Positions 16,137 to 25,780 are shown, counted from the stretch's first letter. The stretch is 64,000 nucleotides of DNA from Alphaproteobacteria bacterium (GCA_900768185.1 CAAGCB010000013.1:91027-155026); one strand, 5' to 3'. Numbers and translations are program-made. The notes: generated by a model from the letters alone, not told the origin.

Positions 16137-16148
16137 GGATAATCGTCA

Positions 16149-17426
16149 ATGGCTGCCGGCGGACGTTTGTTTCTGAAACTGTTTGTTTTGGCGGCAATCT
16201 GTCTGACGGGCGGCAGCGTTTTCAGCTTTTATTCCTTGCTTTACGAACAGAACGATGTCGGGGAATCCGCCGTCGTTTTGGTCGAAAAGGGTGACAGCGT
16301 CACAAAAATAGCCAATCGGTTGAAGCGCGACGGTTTTTTAAAAAGCGTGGCGGTGTTCAAGGTCGCCGCCCGTTTATCGGGGCGGTCGACCAGTTTGAAA
16401 GCGGGTGAATACCGTCTGCCCGCCCATGCCAGCGCGAAAGAAATTTTGGATATTCTGGAATCGGGACAGACGGTCGTCCGCCGCGTCACCGTGCCGGAAG
16501 GCAAAACCAGCCGTCAGATTTTCGATATTTTAATGCAGACCGCCGGACTGGCGGGCGAATTGCCGTCGCCGCCGCCGAACGGGGTGCTGTTGCCTGAAAC
16601 GTATGTGTTCAGCTACGGTTCGCCGCGTTCCGTCATTTACGACCGCATGCGTTCGGGCATGCAAAGGGCGATTGACGAATTGTGGGACGCCCGCGATCCC
16701 GATCTGCCCTACACCACGCGGGAAGAAGCGCTGGTTATGGCGTCGATTGTGGAAAAAGAAACGGCGATTCCCGACGAACGCCCTCGCATCGCGGGCGTTT
16801 TTGTCAACCGTTTGCGCAAGGGAATGCGTCTGCAAACCGACCCGACCGTGATTTACGCGGTGACGAACGGAACGATGGAACTTGACCGTCGTTTGACGCA
16901 CAAGGATTTGCGCACGGAACATCCGTTTAACACCTATATGAAAAAAGGATTGCCTCCCGCGCCGATTTGCAATCCGGGGCGCGATTCGATTCAGGCGGCT
17001 TTGCGTCCTTTGAAGACGGAGGAGATTTATTTCGTCGCGGACGGAACGGGCGGACACGTTTTTTCCAAGACGTTTGACGAACATCGCCGCAATATTGCGA
17101 ATTGGAAACGGGCGCGCCGACAAAAATACCGCGCCGCCGCCGCGAAACGCCGCGCCGCCTTGAAAAAAGCGGACAAGACGGTTCCGTCCGTTCGCGAACG
17201 CGTTGTCGAAACGCCCGCCGCGGTTCCGACGGAAGAAATATTGGAAGAACAGGATATGTCTTTGGACATTATCGACGAGGTGCCGGCGGATCCCGCCGCC
17301 TTGAAGACGGACGCCCCCGCGCCCGTTTCCGCCGCCGTTTCAAAAACGGTTGAAAAAAAGCCGAAGACCGATTCCGTCAAGCCTAAAACGGGCAAGAAAC
17401 GCTCCGGTTCGAAAGGGAAAAAATGA
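16149..17426 (+). CDS. mltG: Endolytic murein transglycosylase MltG
   Basis: A 425-residue inner-membrane enzyme that cuts nascent glycan strands and is thought to terminate them. It has an N-terminal membrane anchor (about residues 7-27), a LysM-like region (VEKGDSVTKIANRL...), and the YceG domain with the catalytic glutamate in ASIVEKET and the R-L-x-x-GMRLQTDPT motif. The final ~95 residues are an added Lys/Ala/Pro-rich tail not needed for the family. The pairing with fab genes is common in alphaproteobacteria. The stop overlaps the next start (ATGA). Confidence 0.93.
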   Translation: MAAGGRLFLKLFVLAAICLTGGSVFSFYSLLYEQNDVGESAVVLVEKGDSVTKIANRLKRDGFLKSVAVFKVAARLSGRSTSLKAGEYRLPAHASAKEILDILESGQTVVRRVTVPEGKTSRQIFDILMQTAGLAGELPSPPPNGVLLPETYVFSYGSPRSVIYDRMRSGMQRAIDELWDARDPDLPYTTREEALVMASIVEKETAIPDERPRIAGVFVNRLRKGMRLQTDPTVIYAVTNGTMELDRRLTHKDLRTEHPFNTYMKKGLPPAPICNPGRDSIQAALRPLKTEEIYFVADGTGGHVFSKTFDEHRRNIANWKRARRQKYRAAAAKRRAALKKADKTVPSVRERVVETPAAVPTEEILEEQDMSLDIIDEVPADPAALKTDAPAPVSAAVSKTVEKKPKTDSVKPKTGKKRSGSKGKK

Positions 17427-18169
17427 AATCGACTTCTTTTTTGATCGCGTTGTTGCTTTCGACGCCCGCTTTGGCGGATTTTGAATCGGGGCGCAAGGCT
17501 TTCGCGGCGGGCGAATACGATGTCGCGTTTGATCAATGGCGTCAGGCGGCGGAGGACGGCGACCTGACCGCCCAGCGCAACGTCGCGCATTTGTACCGCT
17601 GGGGAAAGGGCGTTCCGCAGGATTTGACGCAGGCGGCGTTTTGGTACTATACGGCGGCGAAAGGCGGTTTGGACACGGCGCAATACAATTTGGGCATCAT
17701 GTACCTGCGCGGTGAAGGCGTCCCCCGCAACGAAGAGGAAGGCGTCATCTGGCTGGAACGCGCGGCGGAACAGGGGAACGGGCAGGCGAAAAAAAAGCTG
17801 GCGCATTTAAAGGTCGAAATCGAACACGAACTGCCGACCGAGGACGAATTGTTGCTGTCGCCCGTCAATCCGCCCAAGAGGAACGACGGTGAAAAATCCG
17901 TTAAAATGACGGTTGCCGCTAAAAAACAGCCGCCTTTGTACGCGCATCTGGCGTCTTATTACACGCAGGAAACGCTGGAAAAGGGGTGGGTGGAACTGAA
18001 ACGGACGTATCCCGAACTGGCGCGGTTTAAAACGCTGGAAACGCATGTCACCCTGCCGGAAAAAGGAAAATATATCCGCTTGTACATCAAGGGAAAAGCC
18101 GCGGACGTGCGTGACGTTTGCGGCAAGCTGAACGAAAAAAAGCAGTATTGCCTGATCAGCTATCCCTGA
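17423..18169 (+). CDS. Sel1-repeat protein with C-terminal SPOR domain
   Basis: A 248-residue protein with a signal peptide (cleavage near LADFE). Two or three Sel1 repeats follow (ALFDQWRQAAEDGDLTAQ-like, WYYTAAKGGLDTAQYNLGI, WLERAAEQGNGQAKKKLAHL). Residues about 170-248 form a SPOR domain (PLYAHLASYYTQETLEKGW ... YCLISYP). SPOR domains bind glycan strands stripped of stem peptides at division sites. Coupling to mltG by ATGA suggests action on the same murein. A septal or glycan-end-sensing role is inferred. Confidence 0.85.
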   Translation: MKSTSFLIALLLSTPALADFESGRKAFAAGEYDVAFDQWRQAAEDGDLTAQRNVAHLYRWGKGVPQDLTQAAFWYYTAAKGGLDTAQYNLGIMYLRGEGVPRNEEEGVIWLERAAEQGNGQAKKKLAHLKVEIEHELPTEDELLLSPVNPPKRNDGEKSVKMTVAAKKQPPLYAHLASYYTQETLEKGWVELKRTYPELARFKTLETHVTLPEKGKYIRLYIKGKAADVRDVCGKLNEKKQYCLISYP

Positions 18170-18181
18170 TCGGACGCGGCA

Positions 18182-19237
18182 TCAGCCGTCCGTCGGGGTT
18201 TGGGTGATTTTTTGGGACGAATTTTTCTTTTTGTTCGACCAGATCAGTTTGGCGTAAGTGCGCATGTCGATCACTTTGTCCGTTTCGTCCAGAATTTCTT
18301 GTCCCAAAATGGTTTCCAGCACATCTTCCATCGTCACGATGCCCAGCCACGTTCCCAATTCGTCATACACGACGCCGATATGGTTGTGCGACCGCAGCAT
18401 TTCCGTAAAGACGTAATCGACGCTGGACGACGACGCGATTTCCAGAATCGGGCGGATACAGCCGTTAATCGTCAACGTCGGGTCTTTGCCCAGCATATCG
18501 GATTTATGCACATAGCCGATGAACGTTTCTTCGTCTTCGTTTTTCATGACGGGATAGCGCGAAAACGAATGTTGCGTTGCCGTTTCGATAAACTCTCGAA
18601 CGCTGATGCCCGACAGAACCGTCACGCAGACGTTGCGCGGCGTCAGCAGGTTTTTGACTTTGATTTCTTCCAGATTCAGCGTGTTGCAGATCATGTTGTA
18701 TTCGCCGTCGTCAAGGAAGTTTTCCGTGCGTCCCATTTTTGTCAAGGCTTTGATTTCTTCGCGAATATCGGTTTTGACGCCGTTTTCGGGCGTGATCAGA
18801 GCCGTCAGGATTTCAAAGAATTTCAAAAACGGTTTCAGCGCGAACAGCATGATTCCAAGCATAAAGCACAGGAATCCGACCAGTTTGTTCCAGCATGTCG
18901 CGCCGATGGTTTTGGGAATGATTTCGCTGCACGTCAGAATCAGCACGGTCATCACGGCGGACGCCCAGCCGACATAATCCTGTCCGAACACGACGGCGAC
19001 CTGCGCGCCGATGCACGCCGCGCCTGCGGTGTTGGCGATGGTGTTCAGCATTAAAATCGCCGCCAGCGGGCGGTCGACATGCGCTTTCAGATAAGAAATC
19101 TTTTTATACAGCTGGGGTTTTGTTTCCTCCAGTTGCGCGATATAGCTGGGTGTGATGGACAGCAGGGACGCTTCCAGCATGGAACATAAAAACGATAATC
19201 CGACCGTTAAAACGACCAGAACGACAAGCAGAGTCAT
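18182..19237 (-). CDS. CNNM/CorC-type membrane protein with CBS pair
   Basis: A 351-residue protein. The first ~170 residues form a DUF21/CNNM transmembrane domain, starting with TLLVVLVVLTVGLSFLCSMLEASLLS. Residues about 195-330 form a pair of CBS domains (NLLTPRNVCVTVLSGISVREF ... GVVYDELGTWLGIVTMEDVLETILG). Family members export or sense magnesium. The start chosen, ATG 19237, has CGAGG nine bases before it; an upstream in-frame extension of 46 residues lies in the intergenic region and looks non-coding. The C-terminal CorC/HlyC accessory domain is absent or reduced. Confidence 0.88.
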   Translation of the reverse strand: MTLLVVLVVLTVGLSFLCSMLEASLLSITPSYIAQLEETKPQLYKKISYLKAHVDRPLAAILMLNTIANTAGAACIGAQVAVVFGQDYVGWASAVMTVLILTCSEIIPKTIGATCWNKLVGFLCFMLGIMLFALKPFLKFFEILTALITPENGVKTDIREEIKALTKMGRTENFLDDGEYNMICNTLNLEEIKVKNLLTPRNVCVTVLSGISVREFIETATQHSFSRYPVMKNEDEETFIGYVHKSDMLGKDPTLTINGCIRPILEIASSSSVDYVFTEMLRSHNHIGVVYDELGTWLGIVTMEDVLETILGQEILDETDKVIDMRTYAKLIWSNKKKNSSQKITQTPTDG

Positions 19238-19354
19238 AAAATAAACCTCGGGAATAACCGAACTGGTTTGAAAATAGCATTTTTCCCGTCGGCGGTCAAA
19301 GGGAAAACCGCGGTTGCAAGCCGGATTTCCCGCATTAAACTTTTGTGTCTTTGC

Positions 19355-19384
19355 TTGACCGTGCGTTTTTTTCAATGCTAGAAT
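19355..19384 (+). promoter_or_regulatory. Promoter of the PAS-GGDEF-EAL gene
   Basis: TTGACC (19355-19360) and TAGAAT (19379-19384) are spaced by 18 bases, in the divergent gap before the gene that starts at 19412. Confidence 0.6.
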
Positions 19385-19411
19385 AGCGTGTTTTTGAACA
19401 GAGAGGTTCGC

Positions 19412-21475
19412 ATGCCCGAAAAAAAATCCGCGTTTTCCTATTCCGGCGTTATGAAAAACCTGCCGTTTGTGGCTTTTGTCCGAAAAAAAACGGCGAAGGG
19501 ATCGTTTTCATACGATTTTCCGACGCCGCGGGATCGGGACGCGCTGGATTTGTCGCCGTTTGACGCTTTTCCGTCCGACGCGGACGGCTGTCCCGACATT
19601 GTGCAATGGAGCGACAAGGACAAACTGGCGCGCGCGATTGCGAAATCCGCGCGGGACATGACGGTTTGCACCGAAAGCTTCGGCGTTGTTTTGCCGTCGG
19701 GGGACATGCGCTGGCTGGCAGGCGCGTCATATCCGAAAAAGCTGAAGGACGGATCGATGGAATGGCGCGGGTTCTGGCTGGACGTCACGGACGAAAAAAA
19801 GCGGGATTATTACAACACGATTGTTTTGGAAAGCGTGAACGAGGGTGTCGCCGCTTTCGACCGTCAAGGGCGGATTTTGTCGTTTTCGCCGGCTTTGACG
19901 CGGATTTTGGGCTGTAAAGAGGGCGAAGTCGCGGATAAAACGATTTTTTCCCTGTTGCCCGACGACGTTTCCGAAAATTTGCAACAGCACATGCTGTTGT
20001 CCGCGTTAAAGGACAGGATATCGCTGAACGCCGTGATTAAAACGGCTGAAAAGCCGCCCGTTTATCTGGAAATCGACATGTTGCAGCGGGACGCCGTTTT
20101 TATCTGCCTGTTCCGCGACATCACCGCGTTCAAACACAAAGAGGACGAACTGCGCTGGCTGGCGTATCACGACATCAACACGGGCGTTGAAAACTACGCC
20201 TATTTAAAGGACGCGTTCGAACGGGCGCAGGAAAAATCGCGGGTCGAGCAAACGCAAATCGCCGTATTGTCGATTACGCCCGACAGTTTGGGACAGCTGA
20301 ACGCCGTCACCGATCAGGAAATCAGCGCGCGGGTTATATCCGCGATAGCCGACAGGATTCGATCCTGTTTGTCCGAAAACGATTGTTTGGCGCAAACCAG
20401 TTCGCACCATTTCACCGTTTTGGTGACGGGTTTGGATTTCGCGTTGAGCGTTGAAAAGAAAATCGAATCGATTTTGCACAGTTTTGAACAATCCATTTTT
20501 GTGAACGAACTGGAATTCGACCTGACGGTCAGCATCGGCGTTTGTTTTTGTCCGCAGGACGGGGAAACGCTGGCGGAATTGATTTCGCATGCGGATTTGG
20601 CGTTGGAAAACGTCCGTGCGAACGAAAAAAGCGCGATGCGCATTTACAACAGCGATTTGTCGTTGAAAGCCGCCATCAGCCTGAACATGCGTCAGAATCT
20701 GAAAAAAGCGATTGAAAACGACGAAATTCACGCGTATTTCCAGCCGCAGGTCGACATCGGGTCGGGTCACATTATCGGGTTGGAGGCTTTGGCGCGCTGG
20801 CGCACCGCCGACGGCGTTTTGATTCCGCCGTCCGAATTTATTCCCGAAGCCGAGGAATACGGCTTGATCGATTCGCTGACCGAAAGCATTTTGGATCAGG
20901 CGTGCAGTTGGAATCAGAAATGGTATTCGATGGGGTTGTGCCGCGTTCCCGTCGCCGTGAACATTTCGGGGCGTCAGTTTCACAATGAAACGCAGTTGCT
21001 GTGCATGGTTGACAAAGCGTTGGACAACAGCGGATTGCCGCCGTATCTGTTGGAATTGGAACTGACGGAAAGTTCCGCCATGTTTGACCCGAAAAACGCG
21101 CAAAGGATTATTCAAACGCTGTTGGACAACAACATTCGTTGCGCTTTGGACGATTTCGGGACGGGCTATTCGTCGCTGAGCGTTTTGCGCAGTTTCCCGT
21201 TGAAAAAGTTAAAAATCGACCGTTCGTTCGTGTTGCAGTTGAATGAAAAGAAAAATCTGGAAATCGTGCGGGCGACGATTGCGATGGCGCACGCGCTGAA
21301 TCTGTCCGTTTTGGCGGAAGGCGTTGAAAACCGCCAGCATTTCGAAAAATTAAAAGAATTGGGTTGCGACATCATTCAGGGGTATTTGTTTTCGCGTCCG
21401 CTGTCGCCCGAACAAACGGAATTGATGCTGATGCGTTGGGACGCGGACGTCGCTGCGTTGGGCAAAGGCTTTTGA
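19412..21475 (+). CDS. PAS-GGDEF-EAL cyclic-di-GMP phosphodiesterase
   Basis: A 687-residue cytoplasmic signalling protein. A PAS-like sensor region (about 130-250; VLESVNEGVAAFDRQGRILSFS) precedes a GGDEF domain and an EAL domain. The GGDEF active loop is replaced by SSHHF, so this half is probably not a cyclase. The EAL half keeps every key site: E458 in LEALARW, NISGRQF, ELELTES, D580-D581 in DDFGTGYSSL, KLKIDRSF and AEGVE...QGYLF. It should therefore degrade c-di-GMP. AGAGAGG precedes the ATG at 19412. It lies just upstream of a pilus-type adhesin, so control of attachment is a fair inference. Confidence 0.92.
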   Translation: MPEKKSAFSYSGVMKNLPFVAFVRKKTAKGSFSYDFPTPRDRDALDLSPFDAFPSDADGCPDIVQWSDKDKLARAIAKSARDMTVCTESFGVVLPSGDMRWLAGASYPKKLKDGSMEWRGFWLDVTDEKKRDYYNTIVLESVNEGVAAFDRQGRILSFSPALTRILGCKEGEVADKTIFSLLPDDVSENLQQHMLLSALKDRISLNAVIKTAEKPPVYLEIDMLQRDAVFICLFRDITAFKHKEDELRWLAYHDINTGVENYAYLKDAFERAQEKSRVEQTQIAVLSITPDSLGQLNAVTDQEISARVISAIADRIRSCLSENDCLAQTSSHHFTVLVTGLDFALSVEKKIESILHSFEQSIFVNELEFDLTVSIGVCFCPQDGETLAELISHADLALENVRANEKSAMRIYNSDLSLKAAISLNMRQNLKKAIENDEIHAYFQPQVDIGSGHIIGLEALARWRTADGVLIPPSEFIPEAEEYGLIDSLTESILDQACSWNQKWYSMGLCRVPVAVNISGRQFHNETQLLCMVDKALDNSGLPPYLLELELTESSAMFDPKNAQRIIQTLLDNNIRCALDDFGTGYSSLSVLRSFPLKKLKIDRSFVLQLNEKKNLEIVRATIAMAHALNLSVLAEGVENRQHFEKLKELGCDIIQGYLFSRPLSPEQTELMLMRWDADVAALGKGF

Positions 21476-21551
21476 CCCCGCAGGGGCGCATTTACGGAAA
21501 ATGCGTGTTAACCGTTTGAATTGATTGCGAAATCATGTATTTTCGGCATGT

Positions 21552-21569
21552 CTATGACTTTGGTCGTAG
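21552..21569. promoter_or_regulatory. Imperfect palindrome upstream of the prepilin-like adhesin
   Basis: CTATGAC and GTCGTAG (6 of 7 bases complementary) flank TTTG about 135 bases before the adhesin start. It could be a regulator site, for instance for the NarL-type regulator encoded nearby. No second copy was found in the window, so confidence is low. Confidence 0.2.
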
Positions 21570-21704
21570 ATAGTCGAAAAAACGGCGGAAATCCTGAATT
21601 TATGCCGTCAGACATATATCTTTGCCATTTGAGTCCCGTTAGAATGAAACAAAAGGACAAAGCCCGCGGTGTGTCCGTCGGGCGTCAGGAAACAGGAGGT
21701 TGCC

Positions 21705-24700
21705 ATGAACCCGCAAGCCAAAACCACCCGCCAAAACGAACGCGGCGCGTTGATGATCGAAGCCATCGCGCTGTTGGGATTGATGACGATGATGTCGCCG
21801 ATGGTCGTGCGCCAGACGGCGGACAGAACCGCGGAAATGGAGGAAGTCGCCATCGCCGGACAGATGAAGGAAATGAAAGACGCGCTGTCCAACTGGATTG
21901 ACGCGCATTATCAGGAACGCACGGCGGCGTTTGCGAACAGCAACACGCTGGACACGCATTTTACGGTGAACGCGTCGCAACTGGCGGAATACCTGTCCGC
22001 GAACTATTTGGACGGATCGAATTTCCGCGGGAACAAACTGGCTGACGGGTTTGACATCGGCGTGCGCGCCCAATGCACCGAGGCGGCGAAGACCGACGGT
22101 TCGGATTGCGTTTCGGGAACGTGTTATACGATGACGAACGGCGCGGTGACGTCGATTTCGGACACGGCGACGACGAAATGTTCGCGTTATAAAATGACGG
22201 GAATGATTTTGTCCCGATCGGATTCCGAAATCGACGATCGGCGTGCGTCGCGCATCGCGTCGATGATCGGCGCGGACGGCGGGTACATGCGCACGTCGAC
22301 GCTGGTGAACGCGATGAGCGCGGGATCCGCCGCGACGGAAATGACAAAAATCATGGGCGCCCAAGGCATTTGGGAAGGCAACGTCGGTGATTTCTTTACG
22401 GGAATGAGCACGGCGCGCGGCGGGCGCGTGGCGGCGACGACGACGTATTCGTCGGGATTTTCCGGCGATTACCTGTACCGTAAAAAGGTTGACGGGCTGC
22501 CCGGCGCGAATTCCATGTTCACGGATTTGGACATGGGCGGCGCGACGGAATGCAACGCCGACGGGTGTCATAAAATCAACAATGCCGGCGGTATGGAGGT
22601 TATCGGGGGCAAGATTTTGATTCGTTCCCGCAACGGCGCGTCGGCGCGCGACGGCGTTGTCGGCAACAGCGGCGATTCCGATTACGCCCGCATCGCGTTG
22701 GCGACCGACGAATCGCATATTTATTCGAACAATTCGGTGACGATCGGAATCGATTCAAGCTCTGCGTCCGTCCGTGTCGCCCCCGGAACGGTGAATTTGA
22801 CGCCGGGCGTCATGTCCGATACATATATGAATATGCGCGGCGGCAACGTCAGCATTCACACGCAAGGCACGGATTTGAACGTACTCAGCTCTGCCATTCG
22901 TGGAAGATCCCGCGATATCGAGCTTGACGCTGTCAGATTGTTTGATGCCAGCGGATATGCCGGCGTCTCCATTACATCGGGATCCGGACCGGTGACATTG
23001 GTTTCCGGCAGGAATATGCTGTTGGACGCTATCGGTGATTTAGACATGGGCGGTCGAAACACAAACATTGATGGCGGCTACATCAACGCGACGGCGCAAA
23101 CGCAGTTTAAAACGAGGATTTTTAATTCAAACACGTCCCTTACCATGAATAACGGTGCTATTGTTCAAAGAACGACACGTACGCGGATCAACATGTCGGA
23201 TAGCCGCCAGTCGATTGGGTTGGGGATTGGTGGCGGCAGCGATTTCGGACCCCCCACCGACAGTTCTTTGACCCTTAACAATAATACTTTTCAAGTTTAT
23301 ACGCCCAGAACGTCCTTTTCCAGAAGCTGGTTGGCACTGAATGGTCAGGGATTGAACATCACACTGGGCAATTTCGCCAACAATCTGTCAGATGTGCGTC
23401 GACTGTTTTATCAGAACAACGGTCTGGAATTGTACACGGGAGAGAGCGGAAGTTATGCGGACGGTCGTATAAAGCGCAGGGGACACCGCATCGATTTTAC
23501 CTCTGGCAACTTCCTCAATTCTACAAAATTGGCGTCCATTGTCGTGCAGCAGGGCAGTAACCTCCCCTCCGTGCGAGGCGCTCCTCGTGATAGAGGCGTT
23601 GCAGTCAGCGTCGTTGTTGGCAACGAGTTGGAGACACAGCCGTTGGTTTCCATGTACGGCGAATCCGGACGCGTCAGCGGCGTGTTTTTCCAACCCGAAC
23701 GCATGGCGTACGGCAACGGTCAGAAAGGTAGCGTCGTTCTGAATAGAACGATGACCTCTATTAATGCAGATACCGGCGTTCAAACAGGATACATGTATGG
23801 TGGAAGCGTTATGTCTGTTCCCGGTACTCCCGGAGGGGCGATATCATCGATAACAGAAACCGCCGCCGTCTTTATCAATAATCAGGGGAGTCCCTATGAC
23901 CCTTACAGATCGCATTCGAGTGATACTTCGAAATACAATAAATTCCGCGTCGATCCCGCGTTCATTTCCGTCATGAACGATATCAAGGTCACGTCCCGCG
24001 GCGGCGCGCGGCTGAGCGAAGCCCTGCCCAACTATATTTTAAAGGGCATTTACGAAATGACCAACAGCTACGGTGCGGGATCGTGGCCCTGTGTTAACGG
24101 CGAGGAAGTGGCAGGCTCTTGCACGTGGCATGTTCCGAAATTTACAAAGGACGATTTGTTCCTGTCGTCCGACAGTCCGGAATTCAGTTGTGATGCGTTT
24201 GGCGACACGCACCCGATCAAGAACGGCGGTGGTACTTGTTCGGAAACCGGCGGTTATGTCACGTTCTCGTTGTACGCCAATACGTATACGGAATGCCCGG
24301 AGGACATGAACTGTTGGGCGCACCCGTACATGGGAACCGTTCCCGCCCCCGGCAGAACAGTGACGGAAAAGAGCAAGACGGGACGGAATGGAACGGAAAA
24401 AAATAACGTCTTGGCGGCGCAGGAAGAAGGCGTCTGCCCCGACGGGTATCAGGCGGTCATGACGCTGACCCCGACGGCGTTTGACGTCGGGCGCGTGTCC
24501 TACATCAACCCGAATTACGACATCACGTCGGCAAAGGTCGCGTACAATGCGGGGTGGCAGAATTTTAAAAACGAAAGCAACCGCCGCGCGGCGGGCATCA
24601 TGCAGGCGGCAACCCGCATCGGCACGGCAATCTCTGAAGATATAGAAGTAAATACAAGTGCGAATACGCGTACGTTAAGGGGGTGGAAAATCGCGATGGG

Positions 24701-24941
24701 AACGGTTACGCCCTACGGCAGTGGCGGCGGTTATATCTGGAACGCGGGCGGCGTGTCCGTCAATTCGATGGGGGCGGTCGCGCACACCTATTGCTATTTC
24801 AATCCGCAGCGTTTCAACATGCCGAATATGCGCTTTATGGACGAGAACGGAGATCCGAAACCGACAGGTGGCTCGGGGTCCATCTTGACGCCGATGGACA
24901 ATCCGATTCTGGACAGTTCCAATTCCGATTGGATGTGGTAA
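21705..24941 (+). CDS. Giant prepilin-like adhesin (PilV-type candidate)
   Basis: A 1078-residue secreted protein. After a short basic leader, prepilin peptidase should cut at G14 before ALMIE: the conserved glutamate falls at mature position +5, followed by a hydrophobic helix (IALLGLMTMMSPMVV). The body is long, Gly/Asn/Ser/Thr-rich and repetitive, as in beta-helical or stalk-like adhesins; cysteines cluster near residues 125-165 and 780-1050. This layout, an enormous C-terminal passenger on a type IV-pilin N terminus, recalls PilV tip adhesins of thin pili. Residues about 390-745 (bases 22880-23940) use clearly different codons from the flanks, suggesting a swapped variable segment. AGGAGG precedes the ATG; an upstream in-frame ATG (21669) is less likely. 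The receptor is unknown. Confidence 0.75.
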   Translation: MNPQAKTTRQNERGALMIEAIALLGLMTMMSPMVVRQTADRTAEMEEVAIAGQMKEMKDALSNWIDAHYQERTAAFANSNTLDTHFTVNASQLAEYLSANYLDGSNFRGNKLADGFDIGVRAQCTEAAKTDGSDCVSGTCYTMTNGAVTSISDTATTKCSRYKMTGMILSRSDSEIDDRRASRIASMIGADGGYMRTSTLVNAMSAGSAATEMTKIMGAQGIWEGNVGDFFTGMSTARGGRVAATTTYSSGFSGDYLYRKKVDGLPGANSMFTDLDMGGATECNADGCHKINNAGGMEVIGGKILIRSRNGASARDGVVGNSGDSDYARIALATDESHIYSNNSVTIGIDSSSASVRVAPGTVNLTPGVMSDTYMNMRGGNVSIHTQGTDLNVLSSAIRGRSRDIELDAVRLFDASGYAGVSITSGSGPVTLVSGRNMLLDAIGDLDMGGRNTNIDGGYINATAQTQFKTRIFNSNTSLTMNNGAIVQRTTRTRINMSDSRQSIGLGIGGGSDFGPPTDSSLTLNNNTFQVYTPRTSFSRSWLALNGQGLNITLGNFANNLSDVRRLFYQNNGLELYTGESGSYADGRIKRRGHRIDFTSGNFLNSTKLASIVVQQGSNLPSVRGAPRDRGVAVSVVVGNELETQPLVSMYGESGRVSGVFFQPERMAYGNGQKGSVVLNRTMTSINADTGVQTGYMYGGSVMSVPGTPGGAISSITETAAVFINNQGSPYDPYRSHSSDTSKYNKFRVDPAFISVMNDIKVTSRGGARLSEALPNYILKGIYEMTNSYGAGSWPCVNGEEVAGSCTWHVPKFTKDDLFLSSDSPEFSCDAFGDTHPIKNGGGTCSETGGYVTFSLYANTYTECPEDMNCWAHPYMGTVPAPGRTVTEKSKTGRNGTEKNNVLAAQEEGVCPDGYQAVMTLTPTAFDVGRVSYINPNYDITSAKVAYNAGWQNFKNESNRRAAGIMQAATRIGTAISEDIEVNTSANTRTLRGWKIAMGTVTPYGSGGGYIWNAGGVSVNSMGAVAHTYCYFNPQRFNMPNMRFMDENGDPKPTGGSGSILTPMDNPILDSSNSDWMW

Positions 24942-24973
24942 GTGCCGCGGCGTGACAGGGAAAGGAGGTCGCC

Positions 24974-25780
24974 ATGTTTTTCTGGATAATGATCGCATCG
25001 CTGATCGGGTTGCTCAGTTTCGGCAATCTGCACGAAAAGACCAAGGACGACGCTTTCTTTGTCACGCCGGTGTACGAAGCCATGGCGCTGGGCACTTATC
25101 AACAGCACGTTTCCGTCGAAGCCGGATTGCTGGACGCCATGCGCCAAAACCCGACGGCGGCAAACAATTACATCAACGGCTTTGCCGACGGCATTGTTCC
25201 GTTGGCGGGCGCGTCGGGCGGGGCGTTGTCGGGCATTCGCGTCGACAATCCCTTGCTGACGTATTTTCAGGCGCGCCTGCCCCCGATGTACAAACCCCAA
25301 AACGGCACGCGGACATACCTGATTTGCGTCGACAAACCGCAGGTCGCGTCGCAAATCAGTTGCTCTGCGGCTGACGCCGTCAAATATATCATCACCGTCC
25401 GCGCCGTCCCCCCCAGATACGACGGCGTCGACAGAATGGCTGCTCTGCACGCCGTGTCCATGGCGACGGGACATTCCCGATTCGTCGGTTTTTTGGCAAA
25501 GGCGGCGGCGCCGCTGGACAATTCGACGGGGCAGGTCAGACATCAGCCGCTGGGATCCGCGTATTACCTGATGACCGCGGGCGTCGCCCCCGTCAACAGC
25601 GTCTATCTGCCGAATTACGCGACATGCAACTTTCCCACCGGCGGATCGTCCGTGCTGGGCGACATGCTGGGACAACGGACGTACATCGCCGCGCTGACCC
25701 TGTTCGCCGGATTGCAGCCGAACGAAAACATGCCTGCGGGAACCCCCGGCATTTGCCCCGCCGTGACATATAACAACTGA
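24974..25780 (+). CDS. Membrane-anchored partner of the prepilin adhesin (PilM-like candidate)
   Basis: A 268-residue protein with AAAGGAGG before its ATG and an N-terminal membrane helix (residues 2-18) followed by a soluble extracytoplasmic domain. The domain has an Ala/Gln-rich helical start (AMALGTYQQHVSVEAGLLDAM) and several cysteines (near 113, 122, 217 and 260). It follows the adhesin gene by 32 bases on the same strand, so the two are likely co-expressed. In conjugative thin-pilus loci a short membrane protein, PilM, has a similar N terminus, but the match here is weak and the protein is longer. A role in pilin assembly or display is inferred from position. Confidence 0.5.
   Translation: MFFWIMIASLIGLLSFGNLHEKTKDDAFFVTPVYEAMALGTYQQHVSVEAGLLDAMRQNPTAANNYINGFADGIVPLAGASGGALSGIRVDNPLLTYFQARLPPMYKPQNGTRTYLICVDKPQVASQISCSAADAVKYIITVRAVPPRYDGVDRMAALHAVSMATGHSRFVGFLAKAAAPLDNSTGQVRHQPLGSAYYLMTAGVAPVNSVYLPNYATCNFPTGGSSVLGDMLGQRTYIAALTLFAGLQPNENMPAGTPGICPAVTYNN

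Noticed and set aside
21476..21704. Possible sigma-54 or riboswitch element upstream of the prepilin adhesin
   Set aside because: No GG-N10-GC match and no recognised aptamer; only one imperfect palindrome was found and is reported with low confidence.
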